A stretch of DNA of 64,000 nucleotides, taken from an uncultured Clostridium sp. Lineage in GTDB: Bacteria; Bacillota; Clostridia; TANB77; CAG-508. A program made the translations under genes and the position numbers. The DNA lies in the NCBI GenBank assembly GCA_948467875.1, contig CAOKFZ010000002.1, positions 1 through 64,000 on the forward strand. The letters run 5' to 3'. Shown in pieces: positions 8,407 through 16,418 of the stretch (the stretch's first letter is position 1; each line of letters begins with the position of its first letter). A model generated the notes under the pieces. It was not told where the DNA came from, did no database searches, and saw only the letters and a list, made by a program, of their open reading frames with translations.

Positions 8407-9087
8407 TTGAATACAAATTATTTAGAAAACAACCACTTAGTGTTGGTTGGAAAGGTTGCGAGCGAAAAAAGATACAGCCATGAAATTTATGGAGAGAAAT
8501 TTTACATATTTAATTTAGAAGTAGTAAGATTGAGCTCAACAGTAGATATTATTCCTATTACTGTATCGGAAAGATTGCTGACTAGTATTAATTTAGAATT
8601 AGGAAATTCTTTAAAAGTAGAGGGACAATTTAGATCTTACAATAATTATGAGAACGAGAAAAATAAATTAATACTAACTGTTTTTGCTAAGGAAATTAAA
8701 GAAGTAAATGTAGAAGAGAGCAAAGAAGAAACTTCAAATGAGGTAAAATTAATTGGTTATATTTGTAAAAAGCCGATTTACAGACAAACTCCGTTTGGAA
8801 GAGAAATTGCGGATATTTTATTAGCAGTCAATAGAGCTTACAATAAATCGGACTATATTCCATGTATTGCGTGGGGACGTAATGCAAGATTTTGTGAAAA
8901 TATGGAAGTTGGAACAGAAGTAAGTTTGACAGGTAGAGTGCAAAGCAGAATTTATGAGAAAAAACATGAGGATGGAACCGTAGAAGAAAGAGTGGCTTAC
9001 GAGGTTTCAATTGCAAGTTTGGAAATTGTAAACAAAGAAGATACAGAGGCAAACGAAATCAATGGAACAACAGAGGAAGTTGTTTAA
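8407..9087 (+). CDS. Single-stranded DNA-binding protein with two OB-folds
   Basis: This 226-residue protein contains two successive SSB-like OB-fold regions. The first (about residues 8-100) starts NHLVLVGKV. The second (about 112-215) starts VKLIGYICKKPIYRQTPFGREIADILLAVNR, followed by YIPCIAWGRNARF and a GRVQSRIY strand, the classic order of the SSB fold. The second domain is closer to canonical SSB. The acidic C-terminal tail lacks the usual DDxPF tip, so it may be a specialised or PriB-like SSB rather than the main replication protein. Translation starts at a TTG 8 bases after AAGGAGG; no upstream ATG is available. Confidence 0.75.
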   Translation: MNTNYLENNHLVLVGKVASEKRYSHEIYGEKFYIFNLEVVRLSSTVDIIPITVSERLLTSINLELGNSLKVEGQFRSYNNYENEKNKLILTVFAKEIKEVNVEESKEETSNEVKLIGYICKKPIYRQTPFGREIADILLAVNRAYNKSDYIPCIAWGRNARFCENMEVGTEVSLTGRVQSRIYEKKHEDGTVEERVAYEVSIASLEIVNKEDTEANEINGTTEEVV

Positions 9088-9148
9088 GTATGGAACAGAA
9101 TTGCAATTTTTCGAATAATATAGTTATATATACCTTTATATATAAATT

Positions 9149-9197
9149 AAAACGCCTAAGTGCGAAGAAAAGACTTCGTATTTGGGCGTTTTTGTTT
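9149..9197. terminator. Bidirectional terminator between the SSB-like gene and the MFS gene
   Basis: A 19-bp stem (9149-9167 with 9174-9192, three G-U pairs) has As on the left and Ts on the right, so it can end transcription from both converging genes. Confidence 0.8.
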
Positions 9198-10513
9198 TAG
9201 TATAATTCATTAAATTTGATATCAGAGTTTGGATATTCTTCAGGTTTTAAACCAACACGTGTTTTCATATAAGACAAAATGATTAGCAAGATGATGATGA
9301 ATAAAATGCCTAAAATAAACGTAGATAAAGCGCTAGAAATATGATCTGTTAGGAAAGACACCAAAAATGCAACTAGAGTACGAGTAAGGCTTTCCAAAAA
9401 AAGATTGGCTGATGTGATTTGAGTTCGCAGAGTACTGGTTGCAAAACTACCTAAGTATTGTTTGATGAGTGTATAGTAAGGTGCCGGAATAACGTAGTTT
9501 ATGGCAAATAAAGTAAGAACGAGAAAGTATAGTAAAAAAGGTGGTAAGCTAGTCAAAATAGCGGTAATTCCTGTAAGAATAACAGATAAACAGTAAGTCA
9601 TACTAAGGAAACTTAGTGTGTGATTGCCATGAGTTTTGTGAATTTTTGTTGCAGAGTTTGAGAAAAATCCAGAAAGTATTCCATACAGTGCAAAAATAAT
9701 TCCAAAGTATTCATTTGGGACGTTTAATTCAGTTAAAACACTGCGGCGAAGGGTATCCACCATCACAATAAAACTAACAAATATGGCGTTGAATAAAATT
9801 AAGGAACGCAATCTTTTGGATTTTAAAATAAAGCGGAAAGCCTGTTTCAAATCACCAATATAATTTTTTAGCTCCAGCATAAAAGACGATTTTTTTGTGG
9901 CTGTATGGAGTTCTTCTGAATTTTGTATTTCTGTGAATTTGTAAGATAAAATAACAGCAATAAAGGTAAAAAGCAGGCTAAGCACAAGTGGGATATAAGG
10001 ATTAACTACGAATAAAAAGCCTGAAATGGCTGCTGTTATTGCATTTAAGTAGTAGTATAAAGAGGAGCCATGACCGTCAATTTTGGAGAAAATGGTGCGT
10101 TTATTTTCTGTATTTTCGATAGAGTCATATAACAAATTTGGCTCAGCGAGTGATTTGGTTGTGAATGCGATGGCACAGATAAAGTTAGCGATAATGTATT
10201 CTGTAACGGAGTTTAAGCCCATGACAACTAATACGAAGACAAATAAAAATAAGTTGCCAATGATTAAGCTATTTTTTTTACCAATTTTTTGAACCAAAAT
10301 CGTGCAGGGAATTTGTGAAATGATTTTAAACAAAGGATAAAAGGCTTCTGCAAAAATATATTGGGAGGTTGAAAATCCTTTCGTTTGGGTTAAAAATAAA
10401 AATACAATGGCATAGTAGAAAAGTAAGTCCCAAGAAACCATTTTGTAAAATTGATATAATTTTTGGTTTTTTTGTTGTGCTTTTAAAATTTCTTTTTCGT
10501 TTAAGTTTTTCAT
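9197..10513 (-). CDS. MFS family transporter
   Basis: A 438-residue polytopic membrane protein with about 12 hydrophobic segments split by a central cytoplasmic loop (near residues 200-225), typical of the major facilitator superfamily. An IGKKNSLIIGN segment after the second helix matches the conserved loop 2-3 motif position. The substrate is unknown; related clostridial proteins are annotated as exporters. The ATG at 10513 is preferred over a TTG at 10525 because the latter overlaps the GGAGAT ribosome binding site. The gene has its own promoter and converges on the SSB-like gene. Confidence 0.8.
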   Translation of the reverse strand: MKNLNEKEILKAQQKNQKLYQFYKMVSWDLLFYYAIVFLFLTQTKGFSTSQYIFAEAFYPLFKIISQIPCTILVQKIGKKNSLIIGNLFLFVFVLVVMGLNSVTEYIIANFICAIAFTTKSLAEPNLLYDSIENTENKRTIFSKIDGHGSSLYYYLNAITAAISGFLFVVNPYIPLVLSLLFTFIAVILSYKFTEIQNSEELHTATKKSSFMLELKNYIGDLKQAFRFILKSKRLRSLILFNAIFVSFIVMVDTLRRSVLTELNVPNEYFGIIFALYGILSGFFSNSATKIHKTHGNHTLSFLSMTYCLSVILTGITAILTSLPPFLLYFLVLTLFAINYVIPAPYYTLIKQYLGSFATSTLRTQITSANLFLESLTRTLVAFLVSFLTDHISSALSTFILGILFIIILLIILSYMKTRVGLKPEEYPNSDIKFNELY

Positions 10514-10542
10514 ATTAATCTCCAATTTTTTTGATTTTAAAA

Positions 10543-10571
10543 ATTATATCAATAAAAAAATATTTTGTAAA
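10543..10571 (-). promoter_or_regulatory. Promoter of the MFS gene
   Basis: On the minus strand: TTTACA (10571-10566), 17-base spacer, TATAAT (10548-10543). Confidence 0.7.
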
Positions 10572-10624
10572 GAAATTTGTGAGAATAAAAAATATTATAT
10601 TTTTGTAACGCAAGAGAAGTCAGC

Positions 10625-10653
10625 TTGACTTTGGTGCCAAAGTTTGGTATAAT
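10625..10653 (+). promoter_or_regulatory. Promoter with palindromic operator-like spacer
   Basis: TTGACT (10625-10630), 17-base spacer, TATAAT (10648-10653). The spacer is built from alternating half-sites, TTTGG-tg-CCAAA-g-TTTGG (10631-10647), inside a 16-base inverted repeat at 10628-10643. A repressor bound here would block RNA polymerase. Confidence 0.7.
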
Positions 10654-10691
10654 AAAATTAAGAAAAGATTTGTTGCACAAAGGAGGAAAAG

Positions 10692-11954
10692 ATGAATCCA
10701 AAACAAGCATGTAAAAAATTGCAAATTCCAGATGTTTTAAGTACTTCGCAAAAAGGTTTGTTAAATTTATTAAATGGAGATAAAAAAGAATTGGGTTTGT
10801 ACTCAGAGGAAGAAAATGAAAAATTAATGCAACTTTTGGAGGAAAAGAGTGAGAACCAAGCGAAAGAATTAATTGTGAGAGAATTAGCTTTGTGCCAATG
10901 TTACTTATTAAAAAAATCAAAAGAGAAGCAGCATATAGGGGCTGAGGATAAAGAAAAGGCTAAAAAAGAATATGAGGAAGCATGTAATGTGCTGGTTTCT
11001 GAAGGCGTTTTAAAGGCAATTGAGAAAGAAGAAGAATATCAAAAAAATAAAAAAAGTATTCAAGAGACGATTCAGTTTTCTGAGACGGTTTTGAGTTTAT
11101 TAGGCGATGTCAATTATACGAAAGGAAAGTTGTCTAAAGAGGACTTAATACGAAAAAGAGAGAGAAATAAGAGTAGGAAAGATCCCTATAATCAATATCC
11201 AGAATATTCGGGATATCCCTATAATTGGGGCGTTAAAATAAATCAAAATGTAGAAAATTTTTGCTTAAAGGATGAGGAGAATATTCTGAGAGAGCGAGTT
11301 ATTGTGACAAAATTGGGAGATTTTGCCTATACAGCAATAATGAATGGTCCAACGAAGAAACAAAGGGCAGGAAGCGGTTTTGGCTATCATGCTGATATTC
11401 TTGGCGTTACTAAATTAGATGAAGAGGGAAATGTAATTAGTAATGATGTTGTAATGGCTCAGCTAGATTATGGAAGGTTACAGGAAGATAAGGAGCTTTT
11501 TGTGAATGTGCAACTTTCGCAAGAATTGATAGAGCATGCGAATCAGGTAAATAATGGTTATATTGGCAAAATTGTTCATAGAAAATTTTCGGCGCAAGAG
11601 TTGAATTTGAGTGCTGAAGAGCAAGAAGAAAGAGTAAGAAATGGACTTTCTGTGGAGGAAATTGATCTTCCGTATATTGCCTATAATGGATTAGGAACGA
11701 GTGAATTGGTGTCTAGCTTGGAACTTGCGAAATTTGAAGTAGGTACGGTTTTGAGAAATGGAGAAACTAAGAAGATTAGCAATTTTGGAGATTTGAAAAA
11801 GGGTTTGCTTACTTTGCAAAGAGAATATGTTGAGGCACTGAAAAAAGTGGGAATTCAAAACCATAAAAAAGAAATTGATTATATGCCAATCCAACAGAAG
11901 TCAGTAGCTCAGGAGACAGAGGGCATAGAATCACAGGAAATAGGAGAGATGTAA
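10692..11954 (+). CDS. Conserved-looking cytoplasmic protein of unknown function
   Basis: A 420-residue protein with no signal peptide or membrane helix. The first 140 residues are Lys/Glu-rich and probably helical; the middle holds a Tyr/Pro/Gly-rich patch around residues 160-180, and the rest looks globular. I do not recognise the family. The ATG follows AAAGGAGG. It is followed one base after its stop by a flavin-reductase-like gene, so the two form an operon behind a promoter with an operator-like palindrome. No function is claimed. Confidence 0.7.
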   Translation: MNPKQACKKLQIPDVLSTSQKGLLNLLNGDKKELGLYSEEENEKLMQLLEEKSENQAKELIVRELALCQCYLLKKSKEKQHIGAEDKEKAKKEYEEACNVLVSEGVLKAIEKEEEYQKNKKSIQETIQFSETVLSLLGDVNYTKGKLSKEDLIRKRERNKSRKDPYNQYPEYSGYPYNWGVKINQNVENFCLKDEENILRERVIVTKLGDFAYTAIMNGPTKKQRAGSGFGYHADILGVTKLDEEGNVISNDVVMAQLDYGRLQEDKELFVNVQLSQELIEHANQVNNGYIGKIVHRKFSAQELNLSAEEQEERVRNGLSVEEIDLPYIAYNGLGTSELVSSLELAKFEVGTVLRNGETKKISNFGDLKKGLLTLQREYVEALKKVGIQNHKKEIDYMPIQQKSVAQETEGIESQEIGEM

Positions 11955-11955
11955 A

Positions 11956-12519
11956 ATGGCAAAAGTAATGTGGAAGCCGGGAACTTTTTTGTATCCGATT
12001 CCAGCAGTTTTAGTGAGTTCAGGAACGATGAAAAAATCGAATATTATGACAGTTGCGTGGACTGGTATTATCAATACCAATCCACCAATTGTTTATATTT
12101 CTGTAAGACCAGAGCGATATTCGTATCATTTGATAAAAGAAAGCAAGGAATTTGTGATTAATCTGACTACTGAGAAACTCGCCTTTGCGACAGATTGGTG
12201 TGGTGTTAGGAGCGGCGCGAAGTTTGACAAATTTAAGGAGATGAAGTTGACAAAAGAAAAGGCAAATTTTGTTAAGTGTCCGATGATAAAAGAAAGTCCA
12301 GTTTCTGTGGAATGTAAAGTTATAGAAGAAAAGAATTATGGAAGCCACACGCAATTTGTAGCAGAAGTGTTAGCGATTAATGCAGATGAACGATATATTG
12401 ATGAAAAAGGAGCTTTTGATATTGCTAAGTGTAATTTGATTTCTTATAGCAATGGAGGCTATTTTTTGCAAGGAAAAAAATTGGGAAAATTTGGTTTTTC
12501 GGTAAAAAAGAAAAAATAA
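11956..12519 (+). CDS. Flavin reductase-like domain protein (FMN-binding split barrel)
   Basis: This 187-residue protein matches the flavin reductase/flavoredoxin family, which bind FMN in a split beta-barrel and transfer electrons from NAD(P)H. Seen are the N-terminal strand region YPIPAVLVSSGT, the SNIMTVAWTGIINTNPP segment typical of FMN phosphate binding, and VNLTTEKLA. The C-terminus is strongly basic. It begins one base after the stop of the unknown upstream gene and shares its promoter. Physiological substrate is not deducible. Confidence 0.85.
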   Translation: MAKVMWKPGTFLYPIPAVLVSSGTMKKSNIMTVAWTGIINTNPPIVYISVRPERYSYHLIKESKEFVINLTTEKLAFATDWCGVRSGAKFDKFKEMKLTKEKANFVKCPMIKESPVSVECKVIEEKNYGSHTQFVAEVLAINADERYIDEKGAFDIAKCNLISYSNGGYFLQGKKLGKFGFSVKKKK

Positions 12520-12542
12520 TATCAAAAAAATCAAGAAAATGA

Positions 12543-12571
12543 TTGACAAACACAAGATTTTATGATAGAGT
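12543..12571 (+). promoter_or_regulatory. Promoter of rpmG-secE-nusG
   Basis: TTGACA (12543-12548), 17-base spacer ending TGA, TAGAGT (12566-12571), an extended -10 with a weaker hexamer. Confidence 0.65.
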
Positions 12572-12654
12572 ATCTAAGCATGTATTAAGAAGTTAGTACA
12601 GGCACACAAACTCACATCGTTAAAATATAGTAAAATAGACGGAGGTGTAATAAT

Positions 12655-12822
12655 ATGGCTTCAAAAGGACCAAGAGAAAAATGTATAATTTTAGAGTGTA
12701 CAGAATGCAAAAGGAGAAATTATACGACAACCAAAAATAAGAGAAATACGGCAGATCGTTTAGAACTTAATAAATATTGCAAATTCTGCAAGAAACACAC
12801 AGTGCACAAAGAAACAAAGTAA
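12655..12822 (+). CDS. rpmG: 50S ribosomal protein L33 (zinc form)
   Basis: A 55-residue protein with two Cys pairs, CTEC near residues 15-18 and CKFC near 42-45, the zinc-binding form of L33. It is preceded by GGAGGTG. The position before secE and nusG is the usual one in Firmicutes. Confidence 0.93.
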   Translation: MASKGPREKCIILECTECKRRNYTTTKNKRNTADRLELNKYCKFCKKHTVHKETK

Positions 12823-12841
12823 AACCTGTAAGGGGGATGTT

Positions 12842-13228
12842 ATGGCAAAGAAAGATGTAAATAGTGAAAAAAAGAAAAATAATTTTAGCAGAGAATTGAA
12901 ATCTGAAATGAAGAAAGTGACTTGGCCAACTTTTAAAGAATTAGTAAATAGTACGTCTGCAGTAATTTCAATAGTGATTATTATTGCTGCAATTGTGTTT
13001 GTTTTAGATGTATGCTTTGAAAATTTGAATGAGTTTGGCGTAGAGAAATTGAAATCATTAGTTTCAAATGAGACGACACAACAGGAGAATGAAAATAGTT
13101 CTGAAGAGGGCGGAGCTGCATTAGATGAGGAAGAAGATACAAATGTGGTAGAACCAGAAGTGAACCCAGAGACAAGTGGAGTTACGACAGAACCAGAACA
13201 AAATTCTACTGAAAATGTTGTTCAATAA
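12842..13228 (+). CDS. secE: Preprotein translocase subunit SecE with a long acidic tail
   Basis: SecE clamps SecY in the Sec translocon. The core is canonical: an amphipathic helix (FSRELKSEMKKVTWPTFKEL) followed by one membrane helix (about residues 40-60). The 128-residue length is about twice that of typical single-span SecE. The extra 55 residues after the helix are Glu/Asn/Thr-rich and low complexity, predicted to face outward. The tail is not seen in standard SecE and its role is unknown. The gene sits between rpmG and nusG as usual. Confidence 0.9.
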   Translation: MAKKDVNSEKKKNNFSRELKSEMKKVTWPTFKELVNSTSAVISIVIIIAAIVFVLDVCFENLNEFGVEKLKSLVSNETTQQENENSSEEGGAALDEEEDTNVVEPEVNPETSGVTTEPEQNSTENVVQ

Positions 13229-13251
13229 TAAATAAAGGAGGCTAAAGATAG

Positions 13252-13785
13252 ATGTCTCAAGAAAATGAAGAAAAAGCAAATTGGTATGTCATTCATACAT
13301 ATTCTGGGTATGAGAATAAGGTTAAAACAGATTTGGAAAAAACAATCAAAAATAGAGAATTAGAAGACTTTTTCTTTAATATTGTTGTTCCGATGGAGGA
13401 GCAAGTTGAAATCAAAGATGGAAAAAGAAAAACAAATTTAAAGAAAGTTTTTCCTGGGTATGTTTTGATTAAGATGATTGTAACAGAAGAATCTTGGTAT
13501 ATTGTTAGAAATACAAGAGGTGTTACAGGATTTGTTGGTTCTGGAACGGATCCAATTCCGCTGACAGAAGCAGAAATCAGAAATATGGGATTTGATGATG
13601 TACCAGTTAATGTGGATTATGATATAAATGATACGGTACAAGTTATCAATGGTCCGTTAGAAGGATTTGTTGGAGTTGTACAAGAAATTAATCAAGAAAA
13701 GCAAAAGGTAAAAGTTCTAGTTTCTATGTTTGGTAGAGAAACGCCAGTGGAATTAGAATTTGCCCAAGTTCAAAAAGTAAACTAA
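13252..13785 (+). CDS. nusG: Transcription termination/antitermination protein NusG
   Basis: A 177-residue NusG with the N-terminal NGN domain (WYVIHTYSGYENKV, VVPMEEQVEIKDGK, FPGYVLIKM) that binds RNA polymerase and a C-terminal KOW domain (VQVINGPLEGFVGVVQEI) that contacts Rho or S10. Length and order are normal. It starts with ATG after AAGGAGG and leads directly into rplK. Confidence 0.96.
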   Translation: MSQENEEKANWYVIHTYSGYENKVKTDLEKTIKNRELEDFFFNIVVPMEEQVEIKDGKRKTNLKKVFPGYVLIKMIVTEESWYIVRNTRGVTGFVGSGTDPIPLTEAEIRNMGFDDVPVNVDYDINDTVQVINGPLEGFVGVVQEINQEKQKVKVLVSMFGRETPVELEFAQVQKVN

Positions 13786-13806
13786 AAGGTGAAGGGAGAA
13801 ATGAAA

Positions 13807-14235
13807 ATGGCAGAGAAGGAAGTCGTAAATGTTATTAAGTTACAAATAGAAGCTGGAAAAGCGTCACCAGCTCCACCAGTTGGACCAGCGCTTGGCTCTA
13901 GTGGTGTGAATATTATGCAGTTTGTAAAAGAATTTAATGATAAAACAGCAAATCAACCAGGAATGATCATTCCAGTTGTGATTTCTGTTTATAAAGATAA
14001 ATCTTTTACGTTTATTACGAAAGTTGCGCCAGTAGCAGTTTTGATTAAAAAAGCAATTAATTTGCAAAAAGGTTCTGGAAAACCAAATATGGAAAAAGTG
14101 GCTACCATAACAAAAGCTCAAGTAGAAGAAATTGCAAAAACAAAAATGGAAGACTTGAATGCTGGTTCATTAGAAGCTGCTATGAGCATGGTTATGGGAA
14201 CTGCTCGTTCAATGGGTGTTACAGTAACAGAATAA
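13807..14235 (+). CDS. rplK: 50S ribosomal protein L11
   Basis: This 142-residue L11 binds the GTPase centre of 23S rRNA. The N-terminal domain has [20 protein letters not shown]; the C-terminal RNA-binding domain holds [14 protein letters not shown] and GTARSMGV. In-frame starts at 13789 and 13801 exist, but the AAGGGAG at 13792-13798 gives proper spacing only to the ATG at 13807, which also gives the standard length. Confidence 0.96.
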   Translation: MAEKEVVNVIKLQIEAGKASPAPPVGPALGSSGVNIMQFVKEFNDKTANQPGMIIPVVISVYKDKSFTFITKVAPVAVLIKKAINLQKGSGKPNMEKVATITKAQVEEIAKTKMEDLNAGSLEAAMSMVMGTARSMGVTVTE

Positions 14236-14283
14236 TAAAATTTTGGGAGATTTAGATATCGTTTGTACCAAGGGAGGTTAAAA

Positions 14284-14961
14284 ATGAAAAGAGGAAAAAT
14301 TTATAAAGAGGCTGCTAAATTAGTAGACAGCACAAAAACTTATGATGCCAAAGAAGCATTGGATATAATTGAAAAAATGCCAAAAAGAAAATTTGATGAA
14401 ACCGTTGAATTACATGTTCGCTTAGGTGTGGATTCAAAACACGCGGATCAACAAGTAAGAGGAACTGTTGTGCTTCCACATGGAACTGGTAAATCATTAA
14501 AGGTTTTGGTATTTGCCAAAGGAGATAAAGCAAAAGAGGCAGAAGCTGCAGGAGCAGATTTTGTAGGGGCTGAAGAGTTAGTTCCAAAAATAGAAAAAGA
14601 AAATTGGTTTGACTATGATGTCATTGTTGCAACACCTGATATGATGGGAGTTATTGGTAGATTAGGTAAAGTATTAGGACCAAAGGGTTTAATGCCAAAT
14701 CCTAAATCAGGAACAGTTACAATGGATGTGACAAAAGCAGTGCAAGAAATTAAATCTGGTAAAGTTGAATATCGTTTGGATAAAACAAATATTATTCACT
14801 TAGGTTTTGGTAAAGTATCATTTGGAACTGAAAAATTACTTGAAAATTATAATACGATTATGGATGCGATTATCAAAGCAAAACCAGCAGCAGCAAAAGG
14901 ACAATACATTAAAAGTGTAGCTGTAACAACAACCATGGGACCAAGTCTACACATTAACTAA
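14284..14961 (+). CDS. rplA: 50S ribosomal protein L1
   Basis: A 225-residue L1, the stalk protein at the ribosomal E site and usual autoregulator of the rplKA messenger. Typical segments are [10 protein letters not shown], the [18 protein letters not shown] signature, and the C-terminal GPSLHIN. The ATG at 14284 follows GGGAGG; an earlier in-frame ATG at 14263 lies before that site and is rejected. Confidence 0.96.
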   Translation: MKRGKIYKEAAKLVDSTKTYDAKEALDIIEKMPKRKFDETVELHVRLGVDSKHADQQVRGTVVLPHGTGKSLKVLVFAKGDKAKEAEAAGADFVGAEELVPKIEKENWFDYDVIVATPDMMGVIGRLGKVLGPKGLMPNPKSGTVTMDVTKAVQEIKSGKVEYRLDKTNIIHLGFGKVSFGTEKLLENYNTIMDAIIKAKPAAAKGQYIKSVAVTTTMGPSLHIN

Positions 14962-14972
14962 AAATAAATAGA

Positions 14973-15080
14973 ACCGAAGACAGTAGGTTAAGATAGCTGT
15001 ACGAAGCAAAGCGAGTTACAGATATCTTAGTTAGCGCTTATAGCGCTAACTTCATAGTAAATTCCTACCGAGGTAATAAA
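14973..15080 (+). promoter_or_regulatory. L10 leader of the rplJ-rplL mRNA
   Basis: The sequence ACCGAAGACAGTAGG (14973-14987) and CCTACCGAGGT further down match the conserved core of the Firmicutes ribosomal protein L10 leader, bound by the L10-L12 complex. The peripheral arm between the GTAGG and CCTAC strands holds one of the palindromic elements described for 14989-15055. It is followed by an intrinsic terminator, so control is probably by attenuation. Confidence 0.8.
14989..15055 (+). repeat. Structured palindromic element inside the L10 leader
   Basis: TAAGATAGCTGT (14989-15000) pairs with ACAGATATCTTA (15018-15029) with one G-A mismatch, around the 17-base loop ACGAAGCAAAGCGAGTT. A perfect 9-bp hairpin (GTTAGCGCT/AGCGCTAAC) and TTCAT follow. 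The same modules recur at 45908, 47543, 48754 and 53821. Confidence 0.7.
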
Positions 15081-15090
15081 TAAGAGGGAA

Positions 15091-15131
15091 AAACTCTTCT
15101 ATTACTTTGGATGGAATAGAAGAGTTTTTTG
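15091..15131 (+). terminator. Attenuator terminator of the L10 leader
   Basis: AACTCTTCTATT (15092-15103) pairs perfectly with AATAGAAGAGTT (15115-15126), followed by TTTT. It lies between the leader and rplJ, as expected for L10-L12 mediated attenuation. Confidence 0.8.
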
Positions 15132-15176
15132 TTTAGAATAAAAAATTAATAAATATGAGGAGGTGAAGAAGGAAAC

Positions 15177-15677
15177 ATGGCAAATCAAAAAATTATTGCA
15201 CAAAAAGAAAAGGAAGTAAAAGAATTAGCAGAAAAAATGAAAAATGCTGGTTTGGTACTTTTAACAGATTACAGAGGAATTAATGTAGAAGATGTTACTA
15301 ATTTAAGAAAAACTGTAAGAGAGGCAAATGGCGAATATTGTGTTATTAAAAATAATATCACAAGAAGAGCTTTGGCTGAGTGTGGATTTGATTTAGGAGA
15401 TAGCTTGGAAGGTCCAACAGCAGTGATTATGACAAATGAGGAATATTTACCTACATTAAAAGCTATTTATAAATATGCAAAAGCGAATGAATTTTATAAA
15501 ATCAAAGCAGGTGTGTTGGAAGGAAAAGTTGCTTCAATCGAAGAATTGACAACACTTGCAGTTCTTCCATCAAGAGAAGAATTGATCGCAAAATTGGCAG
15601 GTTGCTTGCTTGCAAATGTATCAAAATTGGCTGCTACATTAGATGCAGTTAGAGTACAAAAAGAGACAGAAGCATAA
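15177..15677 (+). CDS. rplJ: 50S ribosomal protein L10
   Basis: A 166-residue L10, base of the L12 stalk. The N-terminal VLLTDYRGINVEDVTNLRKTVRE region binds rRNA and the C-terminal helix anchors L12 dimers. Translation starts at ATG after GGAGGTGAAGAAGG. Expression is expected to be autoregulated by the leader upstream. Confidence 0.95.
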   Translation: MANQKIIAQKEKEVKELAEKMKNAGLVLLTDYRGINVEDVTNLRKTVREANGEYCVIKNNITRRALAECGFDLGDSLEGPTAVIMTNEEYLPTLKAIYKYAKANEFYKIKAGVLEGKVASIEELTTLAVLPSREELIAKLAGCLLANVSKLAATLDAVRVQKETEA

Positions 15678-15798
15678 ATTTTTATGAAAAACAGCGTCTT
15701 GCTGTGTTAGACATCATAAAAAAAGCAGTTACGTACTTATGTACGCGCCTTTACTTTTTTATTCATCTGCCTTGCAATACTTGTTTTTGATAAAAATT
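15677..15798 (+). repeat. Large structured element between rplJ and rplL
   Basis: An outer 17-base stem (15677-15693 with 15782-15798, one G-G mismatch) starts at the last base of the rplJ stop codon. Inside is a hairpin around ACGTAC-TTAT-GTACG and the strand GCCTTGCAATACTTG. The element at 42573-42701 has the same core but different stems that still pair. Confidence 0.65.
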
Positions 15799-15890
15799 AA
15801 TTAAAAACAGAACTATATAAAAATATTTATTGAGAGATAAAGAGAAAGTGAAACTTTCAAAATTATATTAAAGAAAAGGAGAATATTATA

Positions 15891-16262
15891 ATGAGTGAGA
15901 AAACAGATAAAATGTTAGAAGAAATCGACAGCTTAACAGTTGTTGAATTATCAGAATTAGTAAAAGGAATTGAAGAAAAATACGGTGTAACTGCAGCAGC
16001 AGTTGCAGCACCGGCAGCTGGAGGGGCAGCAGGTGAAGCAGCAGCTGAAAAATCAGATTTCACAGTTGTATTAAAAGATACTGGAGCAAACAAAATCCAA
16101 GTTATCAAAGTAATTAGAGAAGCAACTGGTTTAGGTTTGAAAGAAGCAAAAGAAATTGCTGATGGCGCACCAAAAACAATTAAAGAAGGTGTAGCAAAAG
16201 AAGAAGCTGAAGAAATGAAAGCAAAATTCGCAGAAGCTGGAGCTACAGTTGAGCTACAATAG
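15891..16262 (+). CDS. rplL: 50S ribosomal protein L7/L12
   Basis: A 123-residue L12 with an N-terminal dimerisation helix, an Ala/Gly-rich hinge (about residues 36-52) and the C-terminal factor-binding domain ([19 protein letters not shown]). It recruits translation GTPases. Unusually, rpoB does not follow; the next gene is a prepilin-like protein. Confidence 0.96.
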   Translation: MSEKTDKMLEEIDSLTVVELSELVKGIEEKYGVTAAAVAAPAAGGAAGEAAAEKSDFTVVLKDTGANKIQVIKVIREATGLGLKEAKEIADGAPKTIKEGVAKEEAEEMKAKFAEAGATVELQ

Positions 16263-16283
16263 GGATGTAACAGTTCTATATGC

Positions 16284-16312
16284 TTGACATAATATTAAAA
16301 ATATGATATAAT
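16284..16312 (+). promoter_or_regulatory. Consensus promoter directly in front of a terminator hairpin
   Basis: TTGACA (16284-16289), 17-base spacer, TATAAT (16307-16312): a perfect consensus. The expected start of RNA falls within the left arm of the terminator at 16313-16348. Confidence 0.8.
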
Positions 16313-16348
16313 AAAAAATAGGGGACTTCTAATAGTCTCTTATTTTTT
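16313..16348 (+). terminator. Terminator after rplL / attenuator before the prepilin gene
   Basis: AAAAAATAGGGGACT pairs with AGTCTCTTATTTTTT (two G-U) around TCTAAT, with the T-run in the right arm. It ends the rplL transcript and is also the first structure made from the promoter just upstream. Confidence 0.75.
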
Positions 16349-16418
16349 GATTAAAATTTTTGGATTTCTATTGATATTATTTGCAATTTAATGTATATTA
16401 AAGAAGAGGTGTTTGGAA

